This document shows, piece by piece, positions 55,818-64,000 of a DNA stretch of 64,000 nucleotides. The position numbers were made by a program, and so were the translations under genes. The stretch's first letter is position 1; each line of letters begins with the position of its first letter. Source of the DNA: Salarchaeum sp. JOR-1 (GTDB lineage: Archaea; Halobacteriota; Halobacteria; Halobacteriales; Halobacteriaceae); NCBI RefSeq assembly GCF_007833275.1, contig NZ_CP042241.1:1302001-1366000 (forward strand), read 5' to 3'. A model generated the notes under the pieces. It worked only from the letters and a program-made list of their open reading frames with translations, ran no database searches and was not told the origin of the DNA.

Positions 55818-56312
55818 GTGACCGAGCGACGCCACGACCGCCTCGACCGCCACCCGACGGTCGGCCCCCGGAACTCCCTCCGCCACTGGCCGGACGCCGT
55901 CCACCCGCTTCGCGTGGCGCTCAACTACGCCGTCGTCGTGCTCGCGCGCATCACGCCGAGCATGCGACTGAAGAACTGGCTCTACACGACCGTCCTCGGG
56001 ATGACGGTCGAACCCGGCGCGTCGTGGGGCCTGGAGGCGACCCCTGACGTGTTCTGGCCGCACCTCATCACCGTGAAGGCGGACGCCATCGTCGGGTACG
56101 ACGCGACGGTTCTCTGCCACGAATTCCTCCAGGACGAGTACCGAACGGGCGAGGTCGTAATCGGCGAGCGCGCGATGATCGGGGCGGGCGCGGTCGTCCT
56201 CCCCGGAGTCGAAATCGGCGCGGACGCGCAGGTCGCGGCGAACAGCCTCGTCGCCGAAGACGTGCCCGAGGGCGCGACTGTCGCGGGCGTCCCCGCGGAC
56301 GTCGTGGATTAG
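55818..56312 (+). CDS. Left-handed beta-helix acyltransferase
   Basis: A 164-residue protein. A basic/helical N-terminal half (residues 1-85) is followed by hexapeptide repeats from VVIGERAMIGAGAVVLPGVE to NSLVAEDVPEGATVAGVPAD, which build a left-handed beta helix as in acetyltransferases of the DapD/NodL type. HEFLQDEY has a histidine that could be catalytic. Substrate unknown. The GTG at 55818 is the only plausible start. The end overlaps the converging MscS-type gene by four bases. Confidence 0.78.
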   Translation: MTERRHDRLDRHPTVGPRNSLRHWPDAVHPLRVALNYAVVVLARITPSMRLKNWLYTTVLGMTVEPGASWGLEATPDVFWPHLITVKADAIVGYDATVLCHEFLQDEYRTGEVVIGERAMIGAGAVVLPGVEIGADAQVAANSLVAEDVPEGATVAGVPADVVD

Positions 56313-57079
56313 TCGATGACGCGGACGACGCCCGACCGAATCACGAGGTGGTTCGGGATGACGTACTCCGTGCCGTCGTCCTCGATGCGCGTGACGAACA
56401 CGTCCACTTCCTGCACGAACCCCTCCATGTCCTCGACGCGAATCGTGTCCCCGATGCCGTATGGTTCGGTGAGGAGGAGGTAGAGACCGGCGGCGCCCGC
56501 CGCGAGCAGGTCGCGGGTCGCCACGAGAAAGGCGAGGATACCGGCGGCGAGGTAGGCGGCGAACGCGATCACGAGCGCCATCGTCGCGACGCCGAGCTGG
56601 CTGAGCGCGACGAGGACGGCGACGAACACGACGCTGTACCGGGCAGCAACGGGAAGCACGCCGATTTCCGGGAGCTTCACGCCGCGGAGGCGCTCGCTCA
56701 CGGCGAGCTCGGCCTTGTCGCCCGCGATGAGGCCGACGACGAGCACGACGAGCGCGATGACGACGTTCGGGAGGTAGCCAGTCACCTGCACCCAGAGCGC
56801 CGTCGCGAGAAGCGGATTCACGACGCGTAGCGCGAGGACGAGGGCGACACCGTAGATGACCCAGCCGGAGATGCGGGCGACGAACGCCGTCGTCGTTGTC
56901 CCGAAGTTTCGGGCGGTGCGCTCGACGCTCGTCCCCTCGACGGCGTCCCCGACGCCGAGCGCGGCCATCACGCGCTCGTTCATCCGGCGCGCGACAGCAC
57001 CCGTCACCACCCCGAACGCGACGATGACGGCGGCGAGAATGTAGTCGTAGTTCTCCGCGACGAACTGGGATACGTCCAT
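56309..57079 (-). CDS. MscS-type mechanosensitive channel
   Basis: A 256-residue membrane protein with about five helices, of which AALWVQVTGYLPNVVIAL and LVATRDLLAAGAAGLYLL lie nearest the pore. The MscS beta domain is recognisable in EPYGIGDTIRVEDMEGFVQE and VDVFVTRIEDDGTEYVIPNH. It would release ions on osmotic downshock. It starts one base inside the stop of the diadenylate cyclase gene, so both are co-translated. Link to c-di-AMP osmotic signalling is therefore likely. Confidence 0.85.
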   Translation of the reverse strand: MDVSQFVAENYDYILAAVIVAFGVVTGAVARRMNERVMAALGVGDAVEGTSVERTARNFGTTTTAFVARISGWVIYGVALVLALRVVNPLLATALWVQVTGYLPNVVIALVVLVVGLIAGDKAELAVSERLRGVKLPEIGVLPVAARYSVVFVAVLVALSQLGVATMALVIAFAAYLAAGILAFLVATRDLLAAGAAGLYLLLTEPYGIGDTIRVEDMEGFVQEVDVFVTRIEDDGTEYVIPNHLVIRSGVVRVID

Positions 57080-57891
57080 CAGTACGCCTCCGGGTCGAGT
57101 TCTAAGACCAGTTCACCGCCCTTGAACGCGCGAACGAGCCCGTCGCTCTCCGAGAGGACGACCGAGACGGCGTTCGTGTCCCGGGTGATGGACGCCGCGG
57201 CCATGTGGCGGGTGCCGAGGCCCTTCGGGATGTCCACGCCCTCCGCGCTCGGTTCAAGGTAGCGGTACGCGGACGCGATCTTCCCCGAGTCCGTGATGAC
57301 GAACGCGCCATCCAAGCGTGAAAACTCCTTCAGCATGACGTTCACGATCGGGTCGCCGACGTGCACGTGCGACTTCTCGAACGGATTGTAGCTCAGGGGC
57401 CGGCTCTTGTTCATCACCTTCCCCGCGTCCCCGACGACGAACAGTGCGCCGACGGGCTTGCCCTTCTGGCCTTTCCGACCGAGTTCGATGACCACGTCGA
57501 GCACGTCCCGGATGACGCTCGGATCCGCGCGCGAGTTCACGAACAGGTCGTAGATGCCGGAGTGCGCGGACTCGTCCGCCCGCACGCGACTCATCGTGTC
57601 GATGTCGTCCCCGAACACGTTCGTCGCGCACGCGATCAGTTCGCCGTCCTCGACGAGTCCCTCGTCCAGCGCGCCCTCGACGCCGAAGCGCACGCGCTCC
57701 GTCACGTCCGCGAACTCGAGGGGAAGTTCGACGAACTCGTCCGCGCCGACCGCGTTCTCCTGCGCGACAACGACCACGTCGGTGTCCTCCAGGTCGGCCG
57801 CGCGCTCGTAGTACGACCCGCTCGGCGAGAACAGGAAGAGCGCGTCGACGCCGTCCACGAGATCGGTCGCGAGACCGGAGAGCGAACTCAT
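57079..57891 (-). CDS. dacZ: Diadenylate cyclase (c-di-AMP synthase)
   Basis: A 270-residue protein with the DisA-N catalytic domain in its C-terminal half: GKPVGALFVVGD near residue 146, the DGAFVITDSGKI motif near 195 and GTRHMAAASIT near 228. These DGA and RHxAA motifs join two ATP into c-di-AMP. The N-terminal part resembles the pyruvate-kinase-like domain of archaeal DacZ. The product controls osmotic and potassium balance. It is in one transcript with the MscS-like channel. Confidence 0.93.
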   Translation of the reverse strand: MSSLSGLATDLVDGVDALFLFSPSGSYYERAADLEDTDVVVVAQENAVGADEFVELPLEFADVTERVRFGVEGALDEGLVEDGELIACATNVFGDDIDTMSRVRADESAHSGIYDLFVNSRADPSVIRDVLDVVIELGRKGQKGKPVGALFVVGDAGKVMNKSRPLSYNPFEKSHVHVGDPIVNVMLKEFSRLDGAFVITDSGKIASAYRYLEPSAEGVDIPKGLGTRHMAAASITRDTNAVSVVLSESDGLVRAFKGGELVLELDPEAY

Positions 57892-58008
57892 TACTCCTAC
57901 GTCGTGTGCGGGTTACGAAAAGGATTGCGGGCTGTCAGACGCCCGTCGAACACTTCTCCCGTCGATTCGCTCCTCCTCGCGCAGTCGCTCCTCACTTCGT
58001 TCGCCGCA

Positions 58009-58251
58009 TCGCTCGTCAGTGCGCGAGACCGGATTCGAACTATCGTCAGACTCACTCCGTTCGCCTGACTGAGTTCGAATTCGCTCGTCAGTGCGCGAGA
58101 CCGGATTCGAACTATCGTCAGACTCACTCCGTTCGCCTGACTGAGTTCGAATTCGCTCGTCAGTGCGCGAGACCGGATTCGAACTATCGTCAGACTCACT
58201 CCGTTCGCCTGACTGAGTTCGAATTCGCTCGTCAGTGCGCGGGACCGGATT
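58009..58251 (-). repeat. 72-bp tandem array built from the tRNA-Leu 3' end
   Basis: Three identical 72-base units lie at 58009-58080, 58081-58152 and 58153-58224, with a partial fourth running into tRNA-Leu. Each unit carries a slightly changed tRNA-Leu 3' end (GCGCGAGACCGGATTCGAAC against GCGCGGGACCGGATTCGAAC in the gene) and a linker with CTCACTCCGTTCGCCTGACT. The array lies at the 3' side of the gene. Reading frames across it are artefacts. Confidence 0.9.
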
Positions 58252-58320
58252 CGAACCGGCGAAGGTCTACACCATAGCGTCCTAAGCGCTACGCCTTTGG
58301 CCTGGCTTGGCGACCCGCGC
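58236..58320 (-). tRNA. tRNA-Leu (anticodon TAG)
   Basis: An 85-base tRNA with a long variable arm on the minus strand. Acceptor GCGCGGG pairs with CCCGCGC, the anticodon loop CTTAGGA gives TAG, and the T loop is TTCGAAT. No CCA is encoded. Its 3' end is followed by the 72-base tandem array. Confidence 0.93.
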
Positions 58321-58402
58321 GCACTTCCCGGTAGCCGCGTCCGGCACAAGTACGTGACGCATCCCTCCGTGGGTTTAAATCCGGGAACGACCAACTCCGG
58401 GT

Positions 58403-58711
58403 ATGTATCGTGCGGGCGACGAAGTGGATCAGCGGGAGTGGCTCGCGGAACTCGACGCGGTCGCAGACCGTCTCGAACTCGAGAGTAGCGCGCGGTCGAA
58501 CGCCCGCGACATCTTCCTCTCCACGCTCCCCGACGAGGAGCGCTCGAAGCGGGCGGCGCTCGCGGCGAGCGTGTACGCGGGCGCGCTCATCGCGGGCGAC
58601 CAGCGCTCACAATCACGGGTCGCGGACGCCGCGGACGTATCACGGCTCTCCGTGCAGGGAAAGTGGAAGAACTTGGTCGAAGAAGCCGGATTCGACGCGC
58701 CGGATTGGTAG
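58403..58711 (+). CDS. TFIIB-like cyclin-fold protein
   Basis: A 102-residue protein with one cyclin fold as in TFB: RSNARDIFLSTLPDEERSKR, AALAASVYAGALIAGDQRSQ, and VADAADVSRLSVQGKWKNLV. The second cyclin repeat and the zinc ribbon of full TFB are missing. It may bind DNA or TBP-linked promoters, but no activity is known. It converges with the coaD gene, with one base between the stops. Confidence 0.72.
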   Translation: MYRAGDEVDQREWLAELDAVADRLELESSARSNARDIFLSTLPDEERSKRAALAASVYAGALIAGDQRSQSRVADAADVSRLSVQGKWKNLVEEAGFDAPDW

Positions 58712-58712
58712 C

Positions 58713-59204
58713 TTACTGCTCCTGCGCTCGCCCCTCGCGCTCGGGCGTGACGTTGCCATGTTCGTCGATTTCGCCCTTCACGATGCGCGTCGAGGAGATG
58801 ATGTCGCCGTCGTCGGCCGTCACGTGGTCGACGACCTCGATGTCGAGCGGGTCGAACCCGCGCTCCGCCCGCAGTTCGTTGATGCGCTCCGCGCCCGCTT
58901 CCGTTTCCGGGGAGACGACGAGCACGTCGAACTTCTCCTCCGCCGCCGCGATGCCTGTCGGCTCATCCAGGCGTCTAACCTCGAAGTCGCGGGCGTACTC
59001 GTCCGCGAACCGGGAGAGCTCCCGCTCGAGGGCGGTCTTCCGATCGTCGAACGACCGCACGTGTCGCTCCTCGTTACGGGTTTTCGGCGCGAGGTCGTCG
59101 CTCGTCAAGCCGACCGTAACGTCACCGAGTTCGAACGCGCGCTCGAAGAGCGCGCGATGGCCGTCGTGAATGGGGTCGAACGTCCCGCCGAGGGCCACGT
59201 CCAT
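58713..59204 (-). CDS. coaD: Phosphopantetheine adenylyltransferase
   Basis: An archaeal-type PPAT of 163 residues for the fourth step of coenzyme A synthesis. MDVALGGTFDPIHDGHRALF at the N terminus is the nucleotidyltransferase motif with TxxxH, followed by VGLTSDDLAPK, RKTALERELS and IISSTRIVKGEID (the ISSTRI motif). The start at 59204 lies directly at the motif; an upstream basic stretch in the same frame is not part of the family. The next gene upstream on the same strand is a winged-helix regulator. Confidence 0.92.
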   Translation of the reverse strand: MDVALGGTFDPIHDGHRALFERAFELGDVTVGLTSDDLAPKTRNEERHVRSFDDRKTALERELSRFADEYARDFEVRRLDEPTGIAAAEEKFDVLVVSPETEAGAERINELRAERGFDPLDIEVVDHVTADDGDIISSTRIVKGEIDEHGNVTPEREGRAQEQ

Positions 59205-59229
59205 ACCCCGGGGGAAACGCCGCGCGCGT

Positions 59230-59700
59230 TTATCGGTTGGGGTTCTCCTGCTCCGTGTTCGTGCCTTCGACTTCGATGTGGACGGGTTCGTTCTCGTCCG
59301 CCGCGTCCCCGTTCCCACCGAGGTACGTGTCGAGGTTGAACACGGTGTTCAGCTCGTCCTGCACGCGCCCGACGACGCCGCCAACGAGGTCGCTCGGCGC
59401 GATAGCCGTGTACTCGTAGGGGTTGTTACCCGCGCCCCCGCTCTCGCGTTTCCGGCGCTCCACGGTGTCCTCTTCGTTCAGTTCCGCGAGCGCCTCCCGC
59501 ACCGTACTCGGATAGAGTCCGGTGCCTTCCGCGATCTCCTCGCTCGTGCTGTTCGGGTGCTGGCGGAGGTAGACGTAGATTTTCGCGCGCGTCTCCGTGT
59601 CGAGAACCCACGAGAGAATATTCACCACACGGTCGTCGAACCCGGCCTTCGCTCGGTCCCGGGTGTTCCGGGAGCCATCGCTGTCCTCTGAATCAGACAT
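59230..59700 (-). CDS. Winged-helix transcription regulator (ArsR/TrmB-like)
   Basis: A 156-residue regulator. After an acidic N-tail the winged helix is clear: TETRAKIYVYLRQHPNSTSE, IAEGTGLYPSTVREALAELN, and a wing with ERRKRESGGAGNNPYEY. The C-terminal part is acidic and could bind a ligand or partner. It is 25 bases upstream of coaD on the same strand and 49 bases downstream of gshA. Direct control of the neighbours is possible but not shown. Confidence 0.78.
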   Translation of the reverse strand: MSDSEDSDGSRNTRDRAKAGFDDRVVNILSWVLDTETRAKIYVYLRQHPNSTSEEIAEGTGLYPSTVREALAELNEEDTVERRKRESGGAGNNPYEYTAIAPSDLVGGVVGRVQDELNTVFNLDTYLGGNGDAADENEPVHIEVEGTNTEQENPNR

Positions 59701-59749
59701 GTGTCGCCTCTTGCCCGACGAAAGCCGCCCAGCGATTAAAACGCTTTGC

Positions 59750-60820
59750 TCAGATCCGCACTCCGTCGTAGAGCGCGCGAACCCCCTCCTCCTTGCGGAT
59801 ACGGCGCTGTCGCGCGGCTCCGCTCTCCCGGGCATACACGTCTCGGATGCCCGAGACGCCGAGGCGTTCTGCCTCCCGCTCCACGACCTCCCCGAGTTCG
59901 ACGACGCCGCCCGCGGGTTCGAGGAAGGACGCGTCGTGGCCCCGGCGGAGCGCCCGCCACTTGTTCTCGTCCAGAATCTCGCGGCGAACGTCCGTCCCGG
60001 GTTCACCGTCCTCGTAGCGCTCCGCGAAGTCCACGACGAGCGCGTGCGTGTACTCGACGAACGCCTCAACCACCGCGGGGTCGTGCTGGCCGTCCGGCGC
60101 CCGTATTTCGACCGTTCCGTGGCCCGAGTGCGGGCGCACGTCGAACCAGAGTTCGCCGCGGTCTTCGATGCTCCCCTGGGAGACCATCCGCTCCTCGTAG
60201 TCCTCGAACGCGTCGTAGTCTTCGAACGCGGTCGGCATCCCCGTGTTCGGGAGGGTCTCGAATATCTTCGCGCGCGCCGACGCCAGTCCCGTGTCGAACC
60301 CGTTCCAGAACGGCGAGTTCGCCGAGAGCGCGAGCAGTACCGGCAGGTACCACCGGATCTCGTTCGCCACCCACACCGCCTTGTCCGGGTCGTCCACGCC
60401 GACGTGGACGTGCAGGCCCGCCGTCGTGTTCCGGTGCTGCGGGTACTGGATGCGCTCCAACTGCGAGCGGTACCGCGGCTTCTCCGCGTGCTCGTGTTCG
60501 CGCCACCGCGCGCCCGGATGAAGGCCCGCGCCGGCGATGCCGAGGCCGTGCGACTCCGCGTACTCGACGAGCGCCTCGCGCACGTCACGAATCGCGTTCC
60601 CCGCCTCGCCGATGCCGTCGAGGCGCGGCGTCTGCGTCTCCACGACGAACTTGAACAGTTCGTGGTCGAGGCGGCCGTCGAGCAACTCCGGGGGGTCGCC
60701 GTCGTACACCAACTGGTCGCTCCCCGCGGTCGGCACGCCCGACTCGTCGACCACGAAGAACTCCTCCTCGACGCCGAGCGTCCCGAGTTCCGTGAACGCG
60801 TCCCGCGAACCCGTCACCAT
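59750..60820 (-). CDS. gshA: Glutamate-cysteine ligase
   Basis: A 356-residue GCS2-type enzyme that makes gamma-glutamylcysteine, the main low-weight thiol of haloarchaea. Motifs include [16 protein letters not shown] near residue 13, [10 protein letters not shown] near 56, [18 protein letters not shown] near 130, and [20 protein letters not shown] near 221. The start at 60820 (MVTGSRDAF) fits the family; a longer reading to 60880 is less likely. Later gene order on the strand is regulator, then coaD. Confidence 0.92.
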   Translation of the reverse strand: MVTGSRDAFTELGTLGVEEEFFVVDESGVPTAGSDQLVYDGDPPELLDGRLDHELFKFVVETQTPRLDGIGEAGNAIRDVREALVEYAESHGLGIAGAGLHPGARWREHEHAEKPRYRSQLERIQYPQHRNTTAGLHVHVGVDDPDKAVWVANEIRWYLPVLLALSANSPFWNGFDTGLASARAKIFETLPNTGMPTAFEDYDAFEDYEERMVSQGSIEDRGELWFDVRPHSGHGTVEIRAPDGQHDPAVVEAFVEYTHALVVDFAERYEDGEPGTDVRREILDENKWRALRRGHDASFLEPAGGVVELGEVVEREAERLGVSGIRDVYARESGAARQRRIRKEEGVRALYDGVRI

Positions 60821-60892
60821 TCGCCCGTCAGTTCTCCGTCCGCGAATAAATAAGCCCGGATGCCGGCGAGCGCTCACCACACATCCGCCGCC

Positions 60893-61528
60893 CTACTTGG
60901 GTCGCGCGACCACGCCGAGGTGGTCGGCGTGGTACGGTTCGAGGCGCTGTGTCTCCAGCACCTCGTACGCGGATTCGAGCTCGTCCAGCACGTCCGCGAA
61001 CACGTCGCTCGGGTCGCGCGTCACGTCCTCGCTCCGCGCCTTGAACGCCGCGAGCAGTCGGCCGTCGTCCGCGAGGAACGCCGCGTTCTCGACCGCCACG
61101 CGCGCCTGCCCGCGCGTCGCCACGTCCTGCACCACGGCGTCCACGTCCGCCTCGACGACGTGCGCGTACGTCTCCGGCTTCCGCGCGTCCTTCAGGAGGG
61201 GGAACAGCCGCTCCCGGGACTCCGCCACGTCGAGCAGGTCGCGCACGGGCCGCGGCGCGAACTCGACGGCGTACGTCGGCCCCGCGAAGTCCGCGACGTG
61301 GCTCACCGTCGTCCCGTTCGCCGCGCCGAGGTAGAGCACCGCCTCGCCCCCCGCGAGCCCGGCGTCCATCTCGTGTTCGAGCATCGCGCCCAGCTTCGAG
61401 CGGTTCGGGTTCCAGCGCCGCCACCCGTCCTCGACCGGTTCGCCGTACGCCGGTTCGCCCCGGGTCGCCAGCCACGACCCCTCGCTCCCGTCGAACGCGC
61501 GGCGCTCCACGCCGTCGGGGAGGCTCAT
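60893..61528 (-). CDS. flpA: Fibrillarin-like rRNA 2'-O-methyltransferase
   Basis: A 211-residue class I methyltransferase and the catalytic subunit of box C/D RNPs, which methylate rRNA and, in archaea, tRNA. RRWNPNRSKLGAMLEHEMDA is followed by VLYLGAANGTTVSHVAD (SAM site), YAVEFAPRPVRDLL and VEADVDAVVQDVA. The start overlaps the Nop5 stop by four bases (ATGA), so both subunits are made in concert. All expected motifs are present. Confidence 0.93.
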   Translation of the reverse strand: MSLPDGVERRAFDGSEGSWLATRGEPAYGEPVEDGWRRWNPNRSKLGAMLEHEMDAGLAGGEAVLYLGAANGTTVSHVADFAGPTYAVEFAPRPVRDLLDVAESRERLFPLLKDARKPETYAHVVEADVDAVVQDVATRGQARVAVENAAFLADDGRLLAAFKARSEDVTRDPSDVFADVLDELESAYEVLETQRLEPYHADHLGVVARPK

Positions 61529-62355
61529 TCGTCACCCCGCGAGCGGATGCGCTCGATGCGCTCGTCCAGTTCGTCCTCGAGTTCGGGCCGCCGGTCGCCC
61601 GAGTAGTGGTCGATGCGCGCCGCGATGCTCAGCTTCCCCGCGATCGCCCGCGCGGCCGACCCGCGCTCGTCCGGCCGCGTCCCCCGGACGTACTCGTGGA
61701 CGTAGATGACGCCGTGCTTCGGCGACGGCGCGTGCCCGCGGAGGTGGGCGAACAGCGCGTCCTCCGCCCCGAGCACCTGCACCGTCCCGGACGGCATCTT
61801 CGCGAGCGACTCCAGGCCGCCCGCCTGCTCGACGAGGCGCGCGGCGAGCGTCGGCCCCGCGAGCATCGAGAGGTTCGGCGCGACGACGCGCGACTGCTCC
61901 TCCACGTACGCTTCGAGGTTCGCGCGCTCGTTCGCCAGATCGCGCACGCGCTCCGCGAGCGACACCACGCGCTCCTCGGTCACGTCGCTCGGCTCGCGGC
62001 CTGCGACCTCGCGGGCGTACTCGACGCCCGTCCCGGACTCGTCGAACAGGCTTCCCGCCCACTCGGCGACGCGCTCCGCCAGCTCGTTCACCGTACTCGT
62101 GAGGTCGGCGACGCCGCGAACGGCGTGCACCAGCTGCTGGTCGGTCGCGCGTTCGCGCTCACGAACCGCCGTCCGAGCGGCCGCCATCGTCGCCGCGTGG
62201 AGCGCGTCGTAGTACTCGTCCGTGTCCGTCGCGAACCCGGCCTCGACCGCCTCGGTCGGCCAGTCCGCGGGCGCGCCCGCCGACCCCTCGCGCACGCTCG
62301 CCGAGAGCGCGCCCACGTCGTCGGCGTCGCCGCTCGCGAACCATCCCTGCGTCAT
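61525..62355 (-). CDS. nop5: Nop5/Nop56-type box C/D RNP scaffold
   Basis: A 276-residue scaffold protein that bridges L7Ae-bound guide RNA and fibrillarin. The coiled-coil region spans about residues 90-170, and the Nop domain follows with VVAPNLSMLAGPTLAARLVE, LAKMPSGTVQVLGAEDALF and KHGVIYVHEYVRG. The N-terminal fibrillarin-binding domain is short. It is the first gene of a two-gene operon with flpA. The guide RNAs are not visible in this window. Confidence 0.92.
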   Translation of the reverse strand: MTQGWFASGDADDVGALSASVREGSAGAPADWPTEAVEAGFATDTDEYYDALHAATMAAARTAVRERERATDQQLVHAVRGVADLTSTVNELAERVAEWAGSLFDESGTGVEYAREVAGREPSDVTEERVVSLAERVRDLANERANLEAYVEEQSRVVAPNLSMLAGPTLAARLVEQAGGLESLAKMPSGTVQVLGAEDALFAHLRGHAPSPKHGVIYVHEYVRGTRPDERGSAARAIAGKLSIAARIDHYSGDRRPELEDELDERIERIRSRGDE

Positions 62356-62398
62356 ACACTGGACTGCACGCCGTCCGCGTAAAAACCTACGTCTTCGC

Positions 62399-62608
62399 TT
62401 ACCGCGGCTGCTCGCGGCCGCCCTCCGACGGAACGACGCGCCGCACGCGGCCCTCCGCGCCGGACTTCAGCTTCACGTCCGCGCCGTTCGGGTCGGCCTC
62501 GCCGAGCACGGTCGCCACCTCGCCCCGAATCGGCTCCTTGTCGTGGCCCTGTTCGATTTCGACGGTCATCCCGCGCTCCAACTCCCGGGGTCGTGGATAC
62601 TCGGGCAT
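62399..62608 (-). CDS. YwbE/DUF2196 family small protein
   Basis: A 69-residue protein. RELERGMTVEIEQGHDKEPI, then RGEVATVLGEADPNGADVKL and KSGAEGRVRRVVP match the small YwbE (DUF2196) family, a compact beta barrel of unknown job, possibly RNA-related. The start at 62608 (MPEYPRPRE) is the usual family start. It is divergent from the DUF2391 membrane gene. Confidence 0.8.
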   Translation of the reverse strand: MPEYPRPRELERGMTVEIEQGHDKEPIRGEVATVLGEADPNGADVKLKSGAEGRVRRVVPSEGGREQPR

Positions 62609-62683
62609 ACCCGGACTTGTTCGACGCCACCCGAAAGAACGTGGCGGCCAACCTTCATACCGAACGGCCGCGTTCTCCGACGC

Positions 62684-63247
62684 ATGCCGGAGCGCGAACT
62701 CGACCAGCTGTTCGACGAACTCGAAACCCTCGAAGCCACGGTGGACGAGGACGCGCGCGAACGGGTGGCCGCCGTGATCGACGCCGCAGAGGACGTCGAG
62801 GACGAAGTCGCGTACCTCGAAGACCGCGGCGCGTTCGGGAACGTCATCCGCGGATACGACCGCGCGGACATCACGGAGACGTTCCTCGGGAGTCTCCTGT
62901 TCGGCGTTCCGATGGCCGTCGAGGGCGGCACCACCGAGGTCGGCGCGTTCTTCGCCGCTCGACCCTGGTTTCTCGCCGGCACCGTCGCGGCCACCGTCGC
63001 GCTCGTGTACGGCGTTCTCTACGTCGCGGACATCCAGGACGTTCGCGTCAAGGATCCACTCCTCGGCGTCTTGCCCCGGCGGTTCGTCGGTGTCATCAGC
63101 ATCTCCCTCGGAACCGCCGTCGTCCTGCTCACCGGATGGGGCCGCATCGACTGGACGGCTCCGGCGGTCGCGCTGGGCGCGTGCGTCGCCGCGTTCTTCC
63201 CGATGGCTATCGGCGCGGCACTCGGTGACATTCTCCCCGGAAGCTAG
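62684..63247 (+). CDS. DUF2391 family membrane protein
   Basis: A 187-residue protein. A helical soluble N-terminal part ([20 protein letters not shown] through about residue 65) precedes four membrane helices ([57 protein letters not shown] and [20 protein letters not shown]). It fits the DUF2391 group of haloarchaeal membrane proteins. Role unknown. A CTTCATA element lies about 30 bases before the ATG. Confidence 0.78.
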   Translation: MPERELDQLFDELETLEATVDEDARERVAAVIDAAEDVEDEVAYLEDRGAFGNVIRGYDRADITETFLGSLLFGVPMAVEGGTTEVGAFFAARPWFLAGTVAATVALVYGVLYVADIQDVRVKDPLLGVLPRRFVGVISISLGTAVVLLTGWGRIDWTAPAVALGACVAAFFPMAIGAALGDILPGS

Positions 63248-63293
63248 CGCGGAAAGGACAACCGTTAAAACCGCTCCCGCGACTAACCCCAGT

Positions 63294-63473
63294 ATGAGCG
63301 AATCAGAGACCCGGCAGGCGCGCAAGTGCGTCTCCTGCGGGATTAACATCTCCGGCACGACCGCCGCCTCGTTCAAGTGCCCTGACTGTGGCCAGCAGAT
63401 CTACCGCTGCTCGAAGTGCCGGAAGCAGAGCAACCTCTACGAGTGTCCTGACTGCGGATTCCGGGGGCCGTAA
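63294..63473 (+). CDS. Small zinc-ribbon protein (HVO_2753-like)
   Basis: A 59-residue protein with four CxxC pairs: CVSCG, CPDCG, CSKC and CPDCG. They form two zinc ribbons, as in the haloarchaeal HVO_2753 family. Such small zinc proteins affect motility or biofilm in Haloferax, but the mechanism is open. It lies two bases before the aEF1B gene, an arrangement conserved in haloarchaea, so a link with translation is likely. Confidence 0.85.
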   Translation: MSESETRQARKCVSCGINISGTTAASFKCPDCGQQIYRCSKCRKQSNLYECPDCGFRGP

Positions 63474-63475
63474 CG

Positions 63476-63742
63476 ATGGGGAAAGTCGCCGCACGCATCA
63501 AGGTCATGCCGCAGAGCCCGGAAGTCGACCTCGACGCCCTCACCGAGCGCCTCGAAGACGCGCTCCCCGAGGGCGCGAAGATCAGCCGAACCGACCGCGA
63601 GGACGTCGCGTTCGGCCTCATCGCGCTCTTCCCGACCGTCATCATCCCGGACGAAGCCGGCGGCACGGAAGCCGTCGAGGACGCGTTCCGCAACGTCGAC
63701 GAAGTCGAATCCGTCGACGTCGACGAAGTCGGTCGGATATAA
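63476..63742 (+). CDS. ef1B: Elongation factor 1-beta (aEF1B)
   Basis: An 88-residue nucleotide exchange factor for aEF1A. It starts [20 protein letters not shown] and ends with [15 protein letters not shown], and has the alpha-beta sandwich pattern of the C-terminal domain of eukaryotic EF1-beta. It sits in the same transcript as the zinc-ribbon gene. A T-run (CCTTTTTATT) follows the stop and probably ends transcription. Confidence 0.92.
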   Translation: MGKVAARIKVMPQSPEVDLDALTERLEDALPEGAKISRTDREDVAFGLIALFPTVIIPDEAGGTEAVEDAFRNVDEVESVDVDEVGRI

Positions 63743-63873
63743 CGGCCTTTTTATTGTGAGTGCTGGCGGTCGCCGGCACTCGATTCCGCTCGATCAAAAC
63801 GCCGCCGTCCGCTCGTCCCGCGGTGGTCGTTCGTCGACCCCCGAGCCACCTGCGTGCGGGCGTTACCGTCCCG

Positions 63874-64000
63874 TCACGCGTCCGCGAGCGTCACCTCGAA
63901 CCCCCACTCGGTCTCCCCGAGGTAGTTCCCGTCCTCGAACCGGTAGGTCGCGGCCGCGAGGCAGTCGCTCTCCGGGCCGCCGAGAAGCGCGTACGTCCCG
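63874..64000 (-). CDS. C-terminal end of a gene running off the right edge
   Basis: The last 41 residues of a minus-strand protein, from GTYALLGGPESDCLAAATYR to GFEVTLADA and the stop TGA at 63874-63876. It is acidic and haloarchaeal in style, but too short to name. Its start lies outside the window. Confidence 0.6.
   Translation of the reverse strand, partial: GTYALLGGPESDCLAAATYRFEDGNYLGETEWGFEVTLADA

Noticed and set aside
57906-58277. Plus-strand open frame with a repeated peptide (CARPDSNYRQTHSVRLTEFE three times)
   Set aside because: It is only the 72-base tandem array and tRNA-Leu translated. The period is a multiple of three, which makes a false repeat protein.

Overview
The window is chromosomal DNA of an extremely halophilic archaeon (class Halobacteria). 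The signs are very acidic predicted proteins, GC-rich third positions in most genes, many leaderless starts with a TATA-like element about 25 bases upstream, and typical haloarchaeal families: a HalX response regulator, HEWD and HVO_2753-type zinc proteins, aEF1B, fibrillarin with Nop5, glutamate-cysteine ligase and DacZ. I cannot name the genus safely.

Layout. (1) 1-11.7 kb is a surface-polysaccharide or glycoprotein-glycan island: two UDP-HexNAc enzymes (4-epimerase, 6-dehydrogenase), three glycosyltransferases, a Wzy-like polymerase and a GDP-mannose branch (Gmd-like, Fcl-like, Gmm-like Nudix). Its middle (3.6-9.2 kb) is visibly AT-richer and holds a decayed glycosyltransferase fused to a broken IS1595 transposase, plus an IS6-like scrap. 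(2) 11.7-23.1 kb is an accessory block. A giant DEAD/DEAH helicase with many zinc ribbons and a DUF1998 end (DruE-like) carries an IS5-family element 15 codons after its likely start. Behind it lie four ORB-like repeats, a membrane-anchored AAA+ ATPase, a two-helix membrane protein, an EEP-family nuclease and a SprT-like metalloprotease. A HEPN-like gene faces them. This is the best candidate for an undescribed defence or DNA-protein-crosslink system. (3) 23.4-35.8 kb is core chromosome: tRNA-Arg, surE, tyrA, aroA, aroC, sensors, peptidase, a UDG-family protein and tRNA-Ser. (4) 35.8-44.9 kb is an integrated element bounded by a 30-bp exact repeat of the 5' part of tRNA-Ser. It has its own integrase next to the junction, a small minus-strand operon with a large virion-like protein, and several small regulators. 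(5) 44.9-64 kb is core chromosome again: udk, pgk, tRNA-Thr, an XPD-type helicase, dacZ with an MscS channel, tRNA-Leu, coaD, gshA, flpA-nop5 and aEF1B.

A theme across the window is copies of tRNA 3' ends lying just downstream of the tRNA genes: a 72-bp tandem array at tRNA-Leu, a 23-bp exact copy at tRNA-Thr and a decayed copy at tRNA-Ser. The Ser and Leu copies share nearly the same 20-bp linker. The aromatic pathway genes (tyrA, aroA, aroC) are scattered over 8 kb rather than joined in one operon.
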